From contig NZ_VWXK01000001.1 of the NCBI RefSeq assembly GCF_011752565.1, positions 186,001 to 250,000 of the forward strand: 64,000 bases of DNA, given 5' to 3'. The notes under the pieces were generated by a model. The model worked only from the letters and a program-made list of their open reading frames with translations. It had not been told where the DNA came from and did not search any database. Of this stretch, positions 7,022 through 17,684 are shown one piece after another. The DNA is from Pantoea sp. Ap-967. Its GTDB lineage: Bacteria; Pseudomonadota; Gammaproteobacteria; Pseudomonadales; Pseudomonadaceae. Within the stretch, counting starts at the first letter, position 1. Each line of letters begins with the position of its first letter. A program made the translations under genes and the position numbers.

Positions 7022-8070
7022 TACATCTGCTAGAGAAGATGCGTCAGCGGAAAGTGTACGGCGTCCGCGAGATCAAAACATTCGCTACTGCCGCGGCAAA
7101 GTATCTGGTCGAGAACAAAGAGCAGCCATCTATCAGGCTTACAGCGCTGTATTTGGAGCAAATGGTCGAGTACATCGGCCACTTGCCGCTTACGCACATC
7201 GATGACGAAGCGCTGGCGGACTATGTTCGCGATCGCAAGGCAGATTCGGTTATGCCGGATGGAAAGGTAAAAAAAGGCGTCAGCAACAGGACGATCAACA
7301 TAGCAATCGAGCGAGTCATTCGCGTCCTACAGCTGGCTTGCCGGAAGTGGCGGGACGAGGAACGCAGGCCTTGGCTGGACAGCGTGCCACTGCTCACCAA
7401 GCTGGACGAGAAGAAGTCGAGCCGGCAGCCCTACCCCATGTCATGGGAGGAGCAGTCGATTCTCTTCGGTGAGTTGCCAGACCACCTGCAGCGAATGGCC
7501 CTGTTCAAGGTGAACACCGGCTGCCGCGAGCAGGAGGTCTGCAAGTTGAGGTGGGATTGGGAGATTTTCGTCCCCGAGCTGGACGCCAGCGTGTTTCTGA
7601 TACCAGCCGATTTCGGCGGCAGGCATGAGAACTCTGGAGTCAAAAACCGAGAGGAGCGCCTGGTCGTTTTGAACAGCGTGGCCAAATCGATCATCGAAGG
7701 ACAGCGCGGGATAAGTCGGGAATGGGTGTTCCCGTACAACGGTACCGCCATGCATCGGATGAACGATTCGGCCTGGAAGAAAGCGCGAGTGCGCGCGGCA
7801 AAGCTCTGGCAGGAGCAACACTTGCGGCCGGCGCACCCAGGGTTCGCTTCCATAAGGGTTCACGACCTGAAGCATACATTCGGACGAAGACTGAAAGCAG
7901 CAGCCGTCAGCCTGGAAGACCGGAAGTCGCTACTGGGCCACAAAAGCGGAAGCGTGACCAGTCATTACTCCGGTGCGGAGATTGGTCAAATGATCGATGC
8001 GGCAAACAAGGTATCGGCTACCGACTCGCGCGGTCCGGTGCTGACGATCTTGAAGAGGAGAATTGGATGA
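6889..8070 (+). CDS. int: Tyrosine recombinase (phage integrase)
   Basis: This 393-residue enzyme of the lambda-Int family catalyses site-specific integration and excision. It has an N-terminal arm-binding domain (about 1-60), a core-binding domain (about 65-165) and a catalytic domain (about 180-380). Visible catalytic positions are Arg213 (TGCREQEV), Lys253, His325 in HDLKHTFG, His351 (LLGHKSG) and the nucleophile Tyr360 (SHYSG). The second Arg of the canonical HxxR box is Lys328 here. The gene ends 83 bases from the 3' end of tRNA-Pro, the arrangement expected when the element is inserted in the tRNA gene. Its start lies inside the excisionase-like gene. Confidence 0.9.
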   Translation: MAKKAITGLQKMPSGIWKIDKVYRGERIQESTGTCDRQEAEQYLIHLLEKMRQRKVYGVREIKTFATAAAKYLVENKEQPSIRLTALYLEQMVEYIGHLPLTHIDDEALADYVRDRKADSVMPDGKVKKGVSNRTINIAIERVIRVLQLACRKWRDEERRPWLDSVPLLTKLDEKKSSRQPYPMSWEEQSILFGELPDHLQRMALFKVNTGCREQEVCKLRWDWEIFVPELDASVFLIPADFGGRHENSGVKNREERLVVLNSVAKSIIEGQRGISREWVFPYNGTAMHRMNDSAWKKARVRAAKLWQEQHLRPAHPGFASIRVHDLKHTFGRRLKAAAVSLEDRKSLLGHKSGSVTSHYSGAEIGQMIDAANKVSATDSRGPVLTILKRRIG

Positions 8071-8138
8071 AGAAAAAGGCGAAGTCACTCGAAAAGTCAC
8101 TATGCCCAGAAACAACAAAGCCACCCGAAGGTGGCTAA
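8067..8138 (+). CDS. Possible 23-residue basic peptide after the integrase
   Basis: An ATG overlaps the integrase stop (ATGA) and is preceded by a strong GAGGAG site six bases away. The frame encodes MKKKAKSLEKSL and ends PPEGG just within a small hairpin (8119-8136). It could be a real micro-protein or simply a chance frame next to the integrase terminator. Confidence 0.25.
   Translation: MKKKAKSLEKSLCPETTKPPEGG
8119..8136 (+). terminator. Hairpin after the integrase gene
   Basis: AGCCACC-CGAA-GGTGGCT is a 7-bp perfect stem with a four-base loop, 50 bases after the integrase stop. There is no U-run after it, so termination is uncertain. Confidence 0.35.
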
Positions 8139-8152
8139 GTCGCTGAAATATA

Positions 8153-8229
8153 TGGTCGGGACGGAGTGATTCGAACACTCGACCCCTTGCACCCCATGCA
8201 AGTGCGCTACCGGGCTGCGCTACGCCCCG
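8153..8229 (-). tRNA. tRNA-Pro(GGG), integration target of the prophage
   Basis: Read on the minus strand, the sequence folds into a complete cloverleaf of 77 bases including the encoded CCA. The acceptor stem is CGGGGCG pairing with CGTCCCG (one G-U), the anticodon stem is CTTGC/GCAAG, and the loop ATGGGGT carries anticodon GGG. The T-arm loop is TTCGAAT. The 3' end faces the integrase gene, and the gene is intact because the element carries the sequence that rebuilds it. The crossover site probably lies in the 3' half. Confidence 0.95.
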
Positions 8230-8342
8230 ACTGGGCTTTGAAGCATGTTCTCAATCCTGCCGAGAACGTTGAAGAATGTACCCTAACCTTTTGATAAATG
8301 AAAGCTTTTTCTCAAAAAATTTTCACTCACCAAAAAACCAGC

Positions 8343-8699
8343 TCACTTCTTCAACACCACCAGCACATCTTCCAGTTCGACAATCATCTGCCGAATCAGC
8401 TGCTTGTACTGGCTTGACTCATCCTTCACCTCATCACTGGAGAGCCGCAACCGCGCCCCGCCAATGGTGAAGCCCTGGTCATACAGCAGGGCCCGGATCT
8501 GGCGGATCATCAGCACGTCCTGGCGCTGGTAATACCGCCGGTTGCCCCGCCGCTTCACAGGGTTCAGCTGCGGAAACTCCTGCTCCCAGTACCGCAGCAC
8601 GTGTGGCTTTACGGCACACAGCTCGCTGACTTCACCGATGGTGAAGTAGCGTTTGCCCGGTATGGGGGGCAGTTCGTCGTTATGGCTTGGTTCCAGCAT
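8343..8699 (-). CDS. MerR-family transcriptional regulator downstream of ihfA
   Basis: The 118-residue protein has an N-terminal MerR winged helix-turn-helix ([30 protein letters not shown], about 19-48) followed by [23 protein letters not shown] and a short coiled-coil dimerisation helix. There is no C-terminal effector domain or metal-binding cysteine cluster, so the ligand cannot be guessed. The start at 8699 overlaps the last 20 bases of ihfA, a conserved arrangement in Pseudomonas and other gammaproteobacteria. It is the last gene of the pheST-ihfA transcript. Confidence 0.9.
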
Positions 8700-8982
8700 A
8701 GGCCTCAACCCGGGCTTTCAGTTTCTGCCCTGGACGAAAGGTGACGACACGCCGTGCAGTGATCGGGATTTCTTCCCCTGTCTTGGGGTTGCGGCCCGGC
8801 CGCTGGCGTTTGTCGCGAAGGTCGAAGTTGCCGAAACCGGACAACTTCACCTGCTCGTTCTCTTCAAGTGCGTGCCGAATTTCTTCGAAAAACAGCTCGA
8901 CCAGTTCTTTGGCCTCACGCTTGTTAAGCCCCAGCTCCTCGTACAGCCTTTCGGCCATCTCAGCTTTCGTCAGAGCACCCAT
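8680..8982 (-). CDS. ihfA: Integration host factor subunit alpha
   Basis: The 100-residue HU/IHF-family protein binds DNA as a heterodimer with IHF-beta and bends it sharply, serving sigma-54 promoters, recombination and replication. Family features are [29 protein letters not shown] at the N-terminus, the [22 protein letters not shown] hairpin and the [13 protein letters not shown] arm. It follows pheT by 4 bases, as in other gammaproteobacteria, and overlaps the downstream merR gene. Confidence 0.97.
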
Positions 8983-8986
8983 GCCG

Positions 8987-11380
8987 TTATTTCCTTAACG
9001 TGGTGTTCAACCTTTGTTCGAGCGAGGTGAGGATGTTTTGCAGGGTAGTGTTCACCTCATCGTCGTTAAGAGTGCGCGATGGATGCTGCCAGGTCAAGCC
9101 AACGGCGAGGCTTTTTCTATCAGGATCAATGCCTTTACCCTGGTAGACATCAAACAGCCTGAGGTCTGTGAGCCATTCGCCTGCATTGTCACGAATTACT
9201 TCAAGCACATCCTGAGACGCTACATCACGTCCGGCGATCAACGCCAGGTCGCGGCGGGTTTCCGGGAACTTGGAGAGTTCGCTGAATTTCGGCAAGCGGC
9301 CTTCCACCACATCACCCAATACCAGCTCGAACACGAACACCGGGCGGTCCAGATCCAGCGCTTTGGCAAGTTCCGGGTGCAGGGCGCCGAGGTAGCCGAC
9401 GTCCTTGCCATCGCGCTGGATCACAGCGGTTTGGCCAGGGTGCAGGGCTGGGTGCTTGCCGGCGGCGAAGGTGAAGTCGCTCAGGGCGCCGCTGTAGCCC
9501 AGCAGGGCTTCCACGTCTGCCTTGACGTCGAAGAAGTCGAGGGCGTCGCGGCCGTTGGCCCAACCTTCTGGCAGACGGCTACCGGTGACAACGCCGGCGA
9601 TCATCGGTTGCTGCTTCAGGTCACCGAGCTGGCCGACGAAGCGCAGGCCGCTTTCGAACAGGCGCACGCGGTCTTGTTGGCGGTTCAGGTTGTGCTGCAG
9701 CGCCTTGACCAGGCCCGGCCACAGGGACGCGCGCATGGCGGCCATGTCGTTGGAGATCGGGTTGGCCAGCAGCAGTGGCTCGACGCCTGGGCTGAACAGC
9801 TCGAACAGTTTCGGGTCGATGAAGCTGTAGGTGATGGCTTCCTGGTAACCACGGGCAACCAGCAGGCGGCGCAGGTTGGGCAGCTCGCCGCGGGTTTCCG
9901 GGCGGGCTTGCGGCGCCAGGCGGGCTTGCGGGTAGCGTACCGGCAGGTTGTTGTAACCGTACAGGCGAGCCAGCTCTTCGATCAGGTCGACTTCAAGGCT
10001 GATGTCGAAGCGGTGGCTTGGGACGGTGACAGTCCACTGGGTTGCACCTTCGGCGTCGCCGGTGCGGGTGGTGGTCAGTTCCAGGGCGTTGAGCAGTTGC
10101 TCGACCTGGGCTGGGTCCATTTCCATGCCGAGCATCTGGGTAATGCGTTCGGCGCGCAGGGTCACCGGGGCGATGTTCGGCAGGTGCTGCTCGCTGACGG
10201 CTTCGACCACAGGGCCGGCTTCGCCGCCAACGATGTCGAGCAGCAGCTGGGTGGCGCGCTCGATGGCTTCGCGGGCCAGCTGCGAGTCGACGCCGCGCTC
10301 GTAGCGGTGTGAGGCATCGGTGTGCAGGCCGTAGGAACGGGCTTTACCGGCGACGGAAATCGGCTCGAAGAAGGCGCTTTCCAGGAACAGGTCGCGGGTC
10401 TTCTCGGTGTTCACGCCGCTGTGCTCGCCACCCATGACGCCGGCGATGGCCAGGGCGCGGGTGTGGTCGGCGATCACCAGGGTGTCGGCACGCAGGGCCA
10501 CTTCCTGGCCGTCGAGCAGAACGAGCTTCTCGCCCTCCTCGGCCATGCGCACGCGAATGCCGCCGTTGATCTCGGCAAGGTCGAAGGCGTGCATCGGCTG
10601 GCCGAGTTCGAGCATCACGTAGTTGGTGATGTCGACGGCGGCGTCGATGCTGCGCACGTCGCTGCGGCGCAGGCGCTCAACCATCCACAGCGGGGTCGGC
10701 TTGCTCAGGTCGACGTTGCGGATCACGCGGCCAAGGTAGCGTGGGCAGGCAGCCGGGGCGCTGACTTCGACCGGGCGCACTTCGTCATGGGCGGCGGCAA
10801 CGGCGGGCACCACGGGGCGGGTGACCGGGGTGTCGTACAAGGCGCTGACGTCGCGGGCCAGGCCTGCGATAGACAGGCAGTCGCCGCGGTTTGGGGTCAG
10901 GCCGATTTCGATGCTGGCATCGTCCAGGCTCAGGTACTGGCGAATGTCTTCACCTACCGGGGCGTCGGCGGCCAGTTCCAGCAGGCCGTCGTTCTCTTCG
11001 CTGATCTGCAGCTCGGCGGCCGAGCACAGCATGCCGAACGACTCGACGCCGCGCAGCTTGGCCTTCTTGATCTTGAAGTCGCCTGGCAGTTCGGCGCCGA
11101 TCATGGCGAATGGAATCTTGATGCCTGGGCGCGCGTTCGGCGCGCCGCACACGACCTGGAAGGTTTCCTGGCCGTTGCTCACCTGGCACACGCGCAGCTT
11201 GTCGGCGTCCGGGTGTTGTTCGGTGGCGAGAATTTCGCCCACGACGATGCCGCTGAACTGGCCGGCAGCAGGGGTAACGCTGTCGACTTCGAGGCCGGCC
11301 ATGGACAGGCGAGCGACCAGTTCGTCACGGGAGACTTGCGGGTTTACCCAACCGCGCAGCCACTGTTCACTGAATTTCAT
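8987..11380 (-). CDS. pheT: Phenylalanyl-tRNA synthetase beta subunit
   Basis: The 797-residue subunit pairs with PheS in an alpha2-beta2 enzyme that charges tRNA-Phe. The N-terminal tRNA-binding (EMAP/OB) domain begins [14 protein letters not shown], with GLEVDSV and [11 protein letters not shown] following. The central B3/B4 editing domain and B5 segment ([13 protein letters not shown] region, about 150-480) are complete, and the C-terminal anticodon-binding FDX-ACB domain ([11 protein letters not shown] ... [12 protein letters not shown]) is present. The length is standard. It follows pheS by 31 bases. Confidence 0.97.
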
Positions 11381-11411
11381 GCTGTTCTCCTAGAAAGTGC
11401 GTCGATTGGGC

Positions 11412-12491
<1,080 letters not shown>

Positions 12492-12537
12492 TCAATGCCC
12501 GACAGCGCAAGCGCTGCCGGGTGATTGTCGCGGGTAC

Positions 12538-12894
12538 TTAAGCCAGAACGGCTTTAGCTTTCTCGACAATCGCAGCAAACGCCGCTTTTTCGTTCACTGC
12601 CAGATCGGCCAGAACCTTACGGTCGATTTCGATCGAAGCCTTTTTCAGGCCAGCAATCAGACGGCTGTAGGACAGACCGTTGGTGCGGGCACCGGCGTTG
12701 ATACGAGCGATCCACAGTGCGCGGAACTGACGCTTCTTCTGGCGACGGTCGCGGTAGGCGTATTGGCCTGCCTTGATGACCGCTTGCTTGGCTACGCGGA
12801 ATACGCGCGAGCGTGCACCGTAGTAACCTTTAGCCAGTTTCAGAATTTTTTTGTGACGCTTACGAGCGATAACGCCGCGCTTTACACGAGCCAT
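12538..12894 (-). CDS. rplT: 50S ribosomal protein L20
   Basis: The 118-residue, strongly basic protein begins [19 protein letters not shown], the standard L20 start, and has the [29 protein letters not shown] helix. It binds 23S rRNA early in large-subunit assembly and in several bacteria represses its own operon through the rpmI leader. It is 27 bases after rpmI in the canonical infC-rpmI-rplT order. Confidence 0.98.
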   Translation of the reverse strand: MARVKRGVIARKRHKKILKLAKGYYGARSRVFRVAKQAVIKAGQYAYRDRRQKKRQFRALWIARINAGARTNGLSYSRLIAGLKKASIEIDRKVLADLAVNEKAAFAAIVEKAKAVLA

Positions 12895-12921
12895 GAGTAA
12901 CTTCCTCTATCTTAACCAGAA

Positions 12922-13116
12922 TTAACGTACGCGCAGCATGCGCTCGACTTTTGCCACGTCAGACGGGTGCAGCAGGCTGGCACCGCGCAGTTGACGCTTA
13001 CGCTTGGTCGACATTTTGGTCAGGATGTGGCTCTTGAAAGCGTGCTTGTGCTTGAAGCCGGAAGCGGTCTTCAGGAAGCGCTTCGCAGCACCGCTCTTGG
13101 TTTTCATTTTTGGCAT
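12922..13116 (-). CDS. rpmI: 50S ribosomal protein L35
   Basis: The 64-residue basic protein starts [20 protein letters not shown], the family N-terminus, so I use the ATG at 13116 and not the longer frame that opens at 13149. The C-terminus MLRVR is also standard. It lies between infC and rplT as in nearly all bacteria. Confidence 0.97.
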   Translation of the reverse strand: MPKMKTKSGAAKRFLKTASGFKHKHAFKSHILTKMSTKRKRQLRGASLLHPSDVAKVERMLRVR

Positions 13117-13178
13117 GTTGGAACTCCGCATTCGAATAAAATTACACAATAATCATCAGGCCTGCCGTGCCCGGGAGA

Positions 13179-13724
13179 TTACTTCTTCTTTTTGGGGGCG
13201 ATGACCATCATAAGCTGGCGTCCTTCCATCTTCGGATGCTGCTCAACGGTGCCGTATTCGGCGAGGTCGACTTCGACCCGCTTCAACAGCTCCATGCCCA
13301 GCTCCTGGTGGGCCATCTCACGGCCGCGGAATCTCAGAGAGATCTTGGCCTTGTCCCCATCGGTAAGGAAACGTACCAGGTTGCGTAGTTTTACCTGGTA
13401 ATCCCCTTCTTCCGTCCCTGGACGAAACTTGATTTCTTTGATCTGGATCTGCTTTTGGTTCTTCTTGGCTTCGTTGGCCTGCTTCTTCTTCTCGAAGAGG
13501 TGCTTGCCGTAGTCCATCACCTTGCAGACGGGCGGTTGCGCGTCTGCAGAGATTTCCACCAGATCCAGCTTCGCTTCATCAGCGATACGAAGCGCTTCAT
13601 CAATCGAGACGATGCCAATCTGCTCGCCGTCAGCGCCAATTAACCGAACCTCGCGTGCCGAGATATTCTCGTTGATCGGGGCTTTCGGTGCAGTTCGTTT
13701 ATCGTTTCTCATTTCACGCTTAAT
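13179..13724 (-). CDS. infC: Translation initiation factor IF-3, probable ATT start
   Basis: IF-3 keeps ribosomal subunits apart and checks start-codon choice. The protein has the N domain ([24 protein letters not shown]), the basic linker ([13 protein letters not shown]) and the C domain ([23 protein letters not shown] ... [12 protein letters not shown]), ending in PKKKK. The frame opens at an ATG at 13730 overlapping the thrS stop, but the GGAG ribosome site is only two bases from that ATG and eight bases from the ATT at 13724. An ATT start is the well-known self-regulatory device of infC, so I choose 13724 (181 residues). Confidence 0.95.
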   Translation of the reverse strand: MKREMRNDKRTAPKAPINENISAREVRLIGADGEQIGIVSIDEALRIADEAKLDLVEISADAQPPVCKVMDYGKHLFEKKKQANEAKKNQKQIQIKEIKFRPGTEEGDYQVKLRNLVRFLTDGDKAKISLRFRGREMAHQELGMELLKRVEVDLAEYGTVEQHPKMEGRQLMMVIAPKKKK

Positions 13725-13729
13725 AGTCA

Positions 13730-15652
13730 TTACTCCGATTCTAGGCGACCGCGCTGGGCAACAGCGCTGTTGAGCAGCTGCGTGAATTCAGCCACCGGCA
13801 TGGAGCCGAGGTCTTTACCTTCACGGGTGCGTACGGCGACGGTCTGCGTTTCGACTTCGCGATCCCCTATAACCAAAAGGTACGGGACCTTGAGCAAAGT
13901 ATGCTCGCGGATTTTAAAGCCGATCTTCTCATTTCTCAAGTCCGACTTGGCACGGAAACCGCTACCGTTCAGAGCATTTTCCACCTCAAGGGCGAAATCA
14001 GCCTGTTTGTCGGTGATATTCATGATCACGGCCTGGGTTGGCGCCAGCCAAGCCGGGAACACACCGGCATAGTGTTCGATCAGCATGCCGATGAAGCGCT
14101 CGAACGAACCGAGGATGGCGCGGTGCAGCATGACCGGGCGAACTCGGCTGTTATCTTCGGCGATGTAGCTGGCATCCAGGCGCTCTGGAAGGTTCGGGTC
14201 GTACTGCAGGGTGCCGCACTGCCAGTTACGGCCGAGGCAGTCGCGCAGGGTGAACTCGATTTTCGGGCCGTAGAACGCGCCCTCGCCCGGCTGGTATTCC
14301 CATTCCAGGCCCGACTCGTTCAAGGCATCGGCCAGTGCACCTTCGGCACGGTCCCACAGCTCTTCGGAGCCCACGCGCTTGGCTGGGCGGGTCGACAGCT
14401 TCATGGCGATGTCGGTGAAGCCGAAGTCCTTGTACACATCCAGGGTCAGCTTGATGAAGTCGGCGGCTTCTTTCTTCACCTGGTCTTCGGTGCAAAAGAT
14501 GTGCGCGTCGTCCTGCACGAAGCCACGCACGCGCATGATGCCGTGCAAGGCGCCGGACGGCTCGTTACGGTGGCAAGCACCGAACTCGGCCAGGCGCAGC
14601 GGCAGGTCGCGGTAGCTCTTCAGGCCCTGGTTGAACACCTGCACGTGGCACGGGCAGTTCATCGGCTTGACCGCGTAGTCACGGCTTTCCGACGAAGTGG
14701 TGAACATGTTCTCGGCGTAGTTGGACCAGTGGCCGGAGCGTTCCCAGAGAATACGGTCGACCACTTGCGGGGTCTTGATTTCCTGGTAGCCGTTGACGCG
14801 CTGGATCTGGCGCATGTACTGCTCAAGCACCTGGTAAACCGTCCAGCCGTTGGCGTGCCAGAACACCATGCCCGGAGCTTCTTCCTGCAGGTGGAACAGG
14901 TCGAGCTGCTTGCCGATCTTGCGGTGGTCGCGTTTTTCGGCTTCTTCGATGCGCTGGATGTACGCAGCCAGCTGCTTCTTGTCGGCCCAGGCAGTGCCGT
15001 AGACGCGCTGCAGCTGTTCGTTCTTGGCATCACCGCGCCAGTAGGCGCCAGACAGCTTGGTCAGCTTGAACGCCTTGAGGAAGCGGGTGTTCGGCACGTG
15101 CGGGCCACGGCACATGTCGACGTATTCTTCGTGATAGTACAGGCCCATGGCCTGCTCATCGGGCATGTCTTCGACCAGGCGCAGCTTGTAGTCTTCGCCA
15201 CGGCGGGTGAACACGTCGATGACTTCGGCACGCGGTGTGACCTTCTTGACCACATCGTAGTCTTTGTCGATCAGCTCCATCATGCGCTTTTCGATGGCGG
15301 CCAGGTCTTCAGGGGTGAAGGGGCGCTCGTAGGCGATGTCGTAATAGAAGCCTTCGTCGATCACCGGGCCGATCACCATCTTGGCGGTCGGGTACAACTG
15401 CTTCACGGCGTGGCCAACCAGGTGGGCGCACGAGTGACGGATGATCTCCAGTCCCTCTTCATCTTTAGGGGTGATGATCTGCAGGGTGGCGTCGTTCGGG
15501 ATCAGGTCGCAGGCATCGACCAGCTTGCCGTCGACCTTGCCGGCCACGGTGGCCTTGGCCAGGCCGGCGCCGATGGAAGCGGCAACTTCGGCTACGGATA
15601 CGGCGTGATCAAACGTACGTTGACTGCCATCGGGAAGAGTAATAACGGGCAT
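13730..15652 (-). CDS. thrS: Threonyl-tRNA synthetase
   Basis: The 640-residue class II synthetase starts [20 protein letters not shown] (TGS domain) after a strong AGGAGAGGAGG site; the 11-residue longer frame is not used. The editing domain with [16 protein letters not shown] and the [15 protein letters not shown] segment follow. The catalytic core carries [59 protein letters not shown] in family order, and the anticodon-binding domain ends the protein. The stop overlaps the ATG that precedes infC, so the two are coupled. A long structured leader precedes it. Confidence 0.98.
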   Translation of the reverse strand: MPVITLPDGSQRTFDHAVSVAEVAASIGAGLAKATVAGKVDGKLVDACDLIPNDATLQIITPKDEEGLEIIRHSCAHLVGHAVKQLYPTAKMVIGPVIDEGFYYDIAYERPFTPEDLAAIEKRMMELIDKDYDVVKKVTPRAEVIDVFTRRGEDYKLRLVEDMPDEQAMGLYYHEEYVDMCRGPHVPNTRFLKAFKLTKLSGAYWRGDAKNEQLQRVYGTAWADKKQLAAYIQRIEEAEKRDHRKIGKQLDLFHLQEEAPGMVFWHANGWTVYQVLEQYMRQIQRVNGYQEIKTPQVVDRILWERSGHWSNYAENMFTTSSESRDYAVKPMNCPCHVQVFNQGLKSYRDLPLRLAEFGACHRNEPSGALHGIMRVRGFVQDDAHIFCTEDQVKKEAADFIKLTLDVYKDFGFTDIAMKLSTRPAKRVGSEELWDRAEGALADALNESGLEWEYQPGEGAFYGPKIEFTLRDCLGRNWQCGTLQYDPNLPERLDASYIAEDNSRVRPVMLHRAILGSFERFIGMLIEHYAGVFPAWLAPTQAVIMNITDKQADFALEVENALNGSGFRAKSDLRNEKIGFKIREHTLLKVPYLLVIGDREVETQTVAVRTREGKDLGSMPVAEFTQLLNSAVAQRGRLESE

Positions 15653-15980
15653 GGCGCCTCCTCTCCTAGTGGTGACCCCTACCAAAGGTCACGTGGGTTG
15701 GGATGAGCCAGTACAAGATCCGACCTGCCTTCCTTATAGGGAAGCCTGCCTCACAGTGGCAGAAGCCTTTCGGCTTGCCAGGGACGAACCAGAGTGACTG
15801 GAAAGTAAAAAACCCGCGGCAACAGTGTGACCGCGAGCCGAGCATGCTAGCACGCGGGTTCGCGGCCCGCAGAAATATTTGGAAATTACGCAACCCCGGT
15901 GAACTAACGCGGAAAAATTCCTATCAGACTTTGGGAAGCAACCTACTCTTGATAGACCTTAACCCAAGGAGTAACTGGTT
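15653..15980 (-). promoter_or_regulatory. thrS leader region and divergent intergenic space
   Basis: This 328-base stretch has no gene. On the thrS strand it contains a terminator-like structure (15805-15860) and, closer to the start, a GCTTCC-CTATAA-GGAAGG hairpin, so the thrS messenger has a structured leader of at least 200 bases. E. coli thrS is repressed by its own product binding leader hairpins; a similar role is possible here. The right part must also hold the promoter of the gene at 15981. Confidence 0.5.
15805..15860 (-). terminator. Terminator-like hairpin inside the thrS leader
   Basis: On the minus strand AACCCGCG (15860-15853) pairs with CGCGGGTT (15818-15811), followed by a run of T. 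The intervening 34 bases contain further inverted sequence. It lies 150 bases upstream of thrS with no gene before it, so it may act as an attenuator. Confidence 0.5.
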
Positions 15981-16283
15981 ATGCGAGTTCCGTCCCTTCT
16001 GGCCCTGGCGGCCGCCGGCGCCCTGCTGCTGCCCCTGGCCGCAAACGCTGGCAACTTCCCTGCCGGGAGCGAGCAGTCCTACATGACCCAATGCGAAAAA
16101 GCCGCTGGCGCCCAAGGCGTCGATGCCGCCACCGCGAAAAAGCACTGCGACTGCGGTGCACAGGCCATCAAAAAGAATTTTACCGATAAGGAGATCGCAG
16201 ACCTGGACAGCAAGGACGGCGTTGACGCCAAGCTGATGCAGCGCGCCCAGAGCGTGGTGCAGGCCGCCTGCAAGCCCAAATGA
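15981..16283 (+). CDS. Small exported protein with cysteine motif
   Basis: The 100-residue product begins MRVPSLLALAAAGALLLPLA and ends its signal peptide at ANA, giving a mature periplasmic protein of about 77 residues. It has four cysteines (TQCEKAAG, KKHCDCGAQ and QAACKPK), which may form two disulfides. The mature part is helical. It is a conserved hypothetical type in Pseudomonas; its function is unknown to me. An AAGGAG ribosome site lies just before the ATG. Confidence 0.75.
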   Translation: MRVPSLLALAAAGALLLPLAANAGNFPAGSEQSYMTQCEKAAGAQGVDAATAKKHCDCGAQAIKKNFTDKEIADLDSKDGVDAKLMQRAQSVVQAACKPK

Positions 16284-16445
16284 CCCCCTTTGCAGGGGCC
16301 GATTCGGCCAATATTTGCCCTGGATCAAGATCCTGCGAAGGTAAAAGGCGCTAGATGCGCAGAATTAGACTATGATGTTGTCCGTGCTCCGTAGCCTCGG
16401 CCGCATTGCACCACTGAAAAAACTAAATGTTCTGGAGATTCACCC

Positions 16446-16658
16446 ATGTCCAATCGCCAACAAGGCACCGTCAAATGGTTCAATGATGAGAAAGGCTACG
16501 GCTTCATCACCCCAGCAGGCGGCGGCGACGACCTGTTCGTACACTTCAAGGCCATCGAATCCGACGGCTTCAAGAGCCTGAAAGAAGGCCAGTCTGTTTC
16601 CTTCGTGGCTGAAAAAGGCCAGAAAGGTATGCAGGCTGCACAGGTTCGTCCGGAGTAA
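16446..16658 (+). CDS. CspA-family cold-shock protein
   Basis: The 70-residue single cold-shock domain contains both RNA-binding motifs: [10 protein letters not shown] (RNP1) and DLFVHF (RNP2), after the start [14 protein letters not shown]. It binds single-stranded RNA or DNA and acts as an RNA chaperone. A CTGGAG ribosome site precedes the ATG. The gap of over 150 bases upstream allows a long 5' leader with a possible TATGAT -10 near 16370, common for csp genes. A strong terminator follows. I do not assign a specific paralogue letter. Confidence 0.93.
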   Translation: MSNRQQGTVKWFNDEKGYGFITPAGGGDDLFVHFKAIESDGFKSLKEGQSVSFVAEKGQKGMQAAQVRPE

Positions 16659-16672
16659 TTCGGATAGGCTGT

Positions 16673-16703
16673 AAAAAAACCCGCCCTTGTGGCGGGTTTT
16701 TTT
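16673..16703 (+). terminator. Intrinsic terminator of the cold-shock gene
   Basis: Seven A, CCCGCC, a five-base loop CTTGT, GGCGGG and seven T form a textbook intrinsic terminator 15 bases after the stop codon. Confidence 0.93.
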
Positions 16704-16747
16704 ATGCCCGCAAGGCGAGCGCTGATCGTAGCCTGGCCTGCCCCCTG

Positions 16748-16860
16748 GTAGGAGCGAGCGTAGCTCGCGATGGGGCGCGCAGCGGCCCCAGTTACTCAGC
16801 TTCGCAGCTCACCACGCCGGGGCTGCCCTGCAGCCCATCGCGAGCTGCGCTCGCTCCTAC
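16748..16860. repeat. REP/BIME palindrome, family 1 (copy a)
   Basis: GTAGGAGCGAGCGTAGCTCG at the left end is answered by its inverted version ending CTCCTAC, with the GGGGC(G/T)GC inner arms between. The pair forms a long hairpin between the convergent csp terminator and the I78 gene. Confidence 0.85.
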
Positions 16861-16891
16861 AGGGGGATACCCTCATGGGTGCGGGCGCGGC

Positions 16892-17212
16892 TCAGCCGCA
16901 GTTGACGCGGGTGACGACGCCTTGCTCATCCACATTCAGGTTCAGGCGCTCGGAGCGGTACTCCAGGGTCACCACGTCGTGCGGCTTGAGAATGCGCGCC
17001 ATCTGCGACCCGCTGGCCTTGCGCGCCTGCTCCAGCAACTCGGCGCTGCCCTGCTTGCCGATGGCGAAATCAGCGCCACTGGCCTCGCACCGGCCATCGT
17101 TGCCGGCCGGCGTTGCGGGCGCCTTGCCACCACCAGCATCACCCCCGGTGCTGCAGCCAGCCAGCACAGCAGCCACCGCCAGGGTCGCCAGGTAAGCACG
17201 GGTACGGAACAT
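16892..17212 (-). CDS. Lipoprotein of the I78 peptidase-inhibitor family
   Basis: The 106-residue product has a lipoprotein signal (MFRTRAYLATLAVAAVLAGC, lipobox LAGC with Cys20) and a Gly/Ala-rich spacer. The mature part has the I78 pattern: RCEASGADFAIGK, ARKASGSQMARILKPHDVVTLEYRSERLN, and a final VNCG whose Cys probably pairs with the earlier one. Family members inhibit serine proteases. The ATG at 17212 has a perfect AGGAGG site; a much longer frame reaching 17509 is not used. Confidence 0.8.
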   Translation of the reverse strand: MFRTRAYLATLAVAAVLAGCSTGGDAGGGKAPATPAGNDGRCEASGADFAIGKQGSAELLEQARKASGSQMARILKPHDVVTLEYRSERLNLNVDEQGVVTRVNCG

Positions 17213-17471
17213 GTAACCTCCTAAATCAAACGGGGAACTGCCTCTTGGGACAGTGCTGTCATGAATTCGTTGCAAAACCGTACAAGTCTGCCTGAAGGTT
17301 TTCCCCCAGGGGAAACGGCAATCGTGACTGGATTTTACCGCACGCCCGACAAGCTGCTTGGTGCCGGGCGCAAAGTCATGATTTACTTTAAGAAGTGCAG
17401 GCATTGTGCCTCCTTCGAACACCAGGATCCGGTGTTCGCCCCTCCGCCCCAGGCACCAGCGAGACCTTTTC

Positions 17472-17684
17472 ATGAGCAGCCACAGCATCGACGCCGATAT
17501 CAAGGTCAAATGGGCCGAAGGCCAGAGCGCCTACAGCCCCGGCACCCCCGAAGAGTTGCTGTTGATCGCCATCGACCTGCTGGTACGCGACCGCGGCAGC
17601 GAAGCCGCGCGCAGCTTCATCGACCAGGTGTTCGAGCGCTACGCGCCCCACGCGGCTATTGCAGGCGGGCCAGGCGCGCGCTAA
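17472..17684 (+). CDS. Small hypothetical protein next to the nucleoside hydrolase
   Basis: The 70-residue product from the ATG at 17472 reads MSSHSIDADIKVKWAEGQSA and then two helices (PEELLLIAIDLLVRDRGSEA and RSFIDQVFERYAPHA). No signal peptide or motif is visible. The last 29 bases overlap the 3' end of the convergent nucleoside hydrolase gene. Codon use is like that of neighbouring core genes. Function unknown. Confidence 0.6.
   Translation: MSSHSIDADIKVKWAEGQSAYSPGTPEELLLIAIDLLVRDRGSEAARSFIDQVFERYAPHAAIAGGPGAR

Noticed and set aside
13901..15706. A 601-residue plus-strand frame
   Set aside because: It is antisense to thrS, a core gene, and has no recognisable domain.
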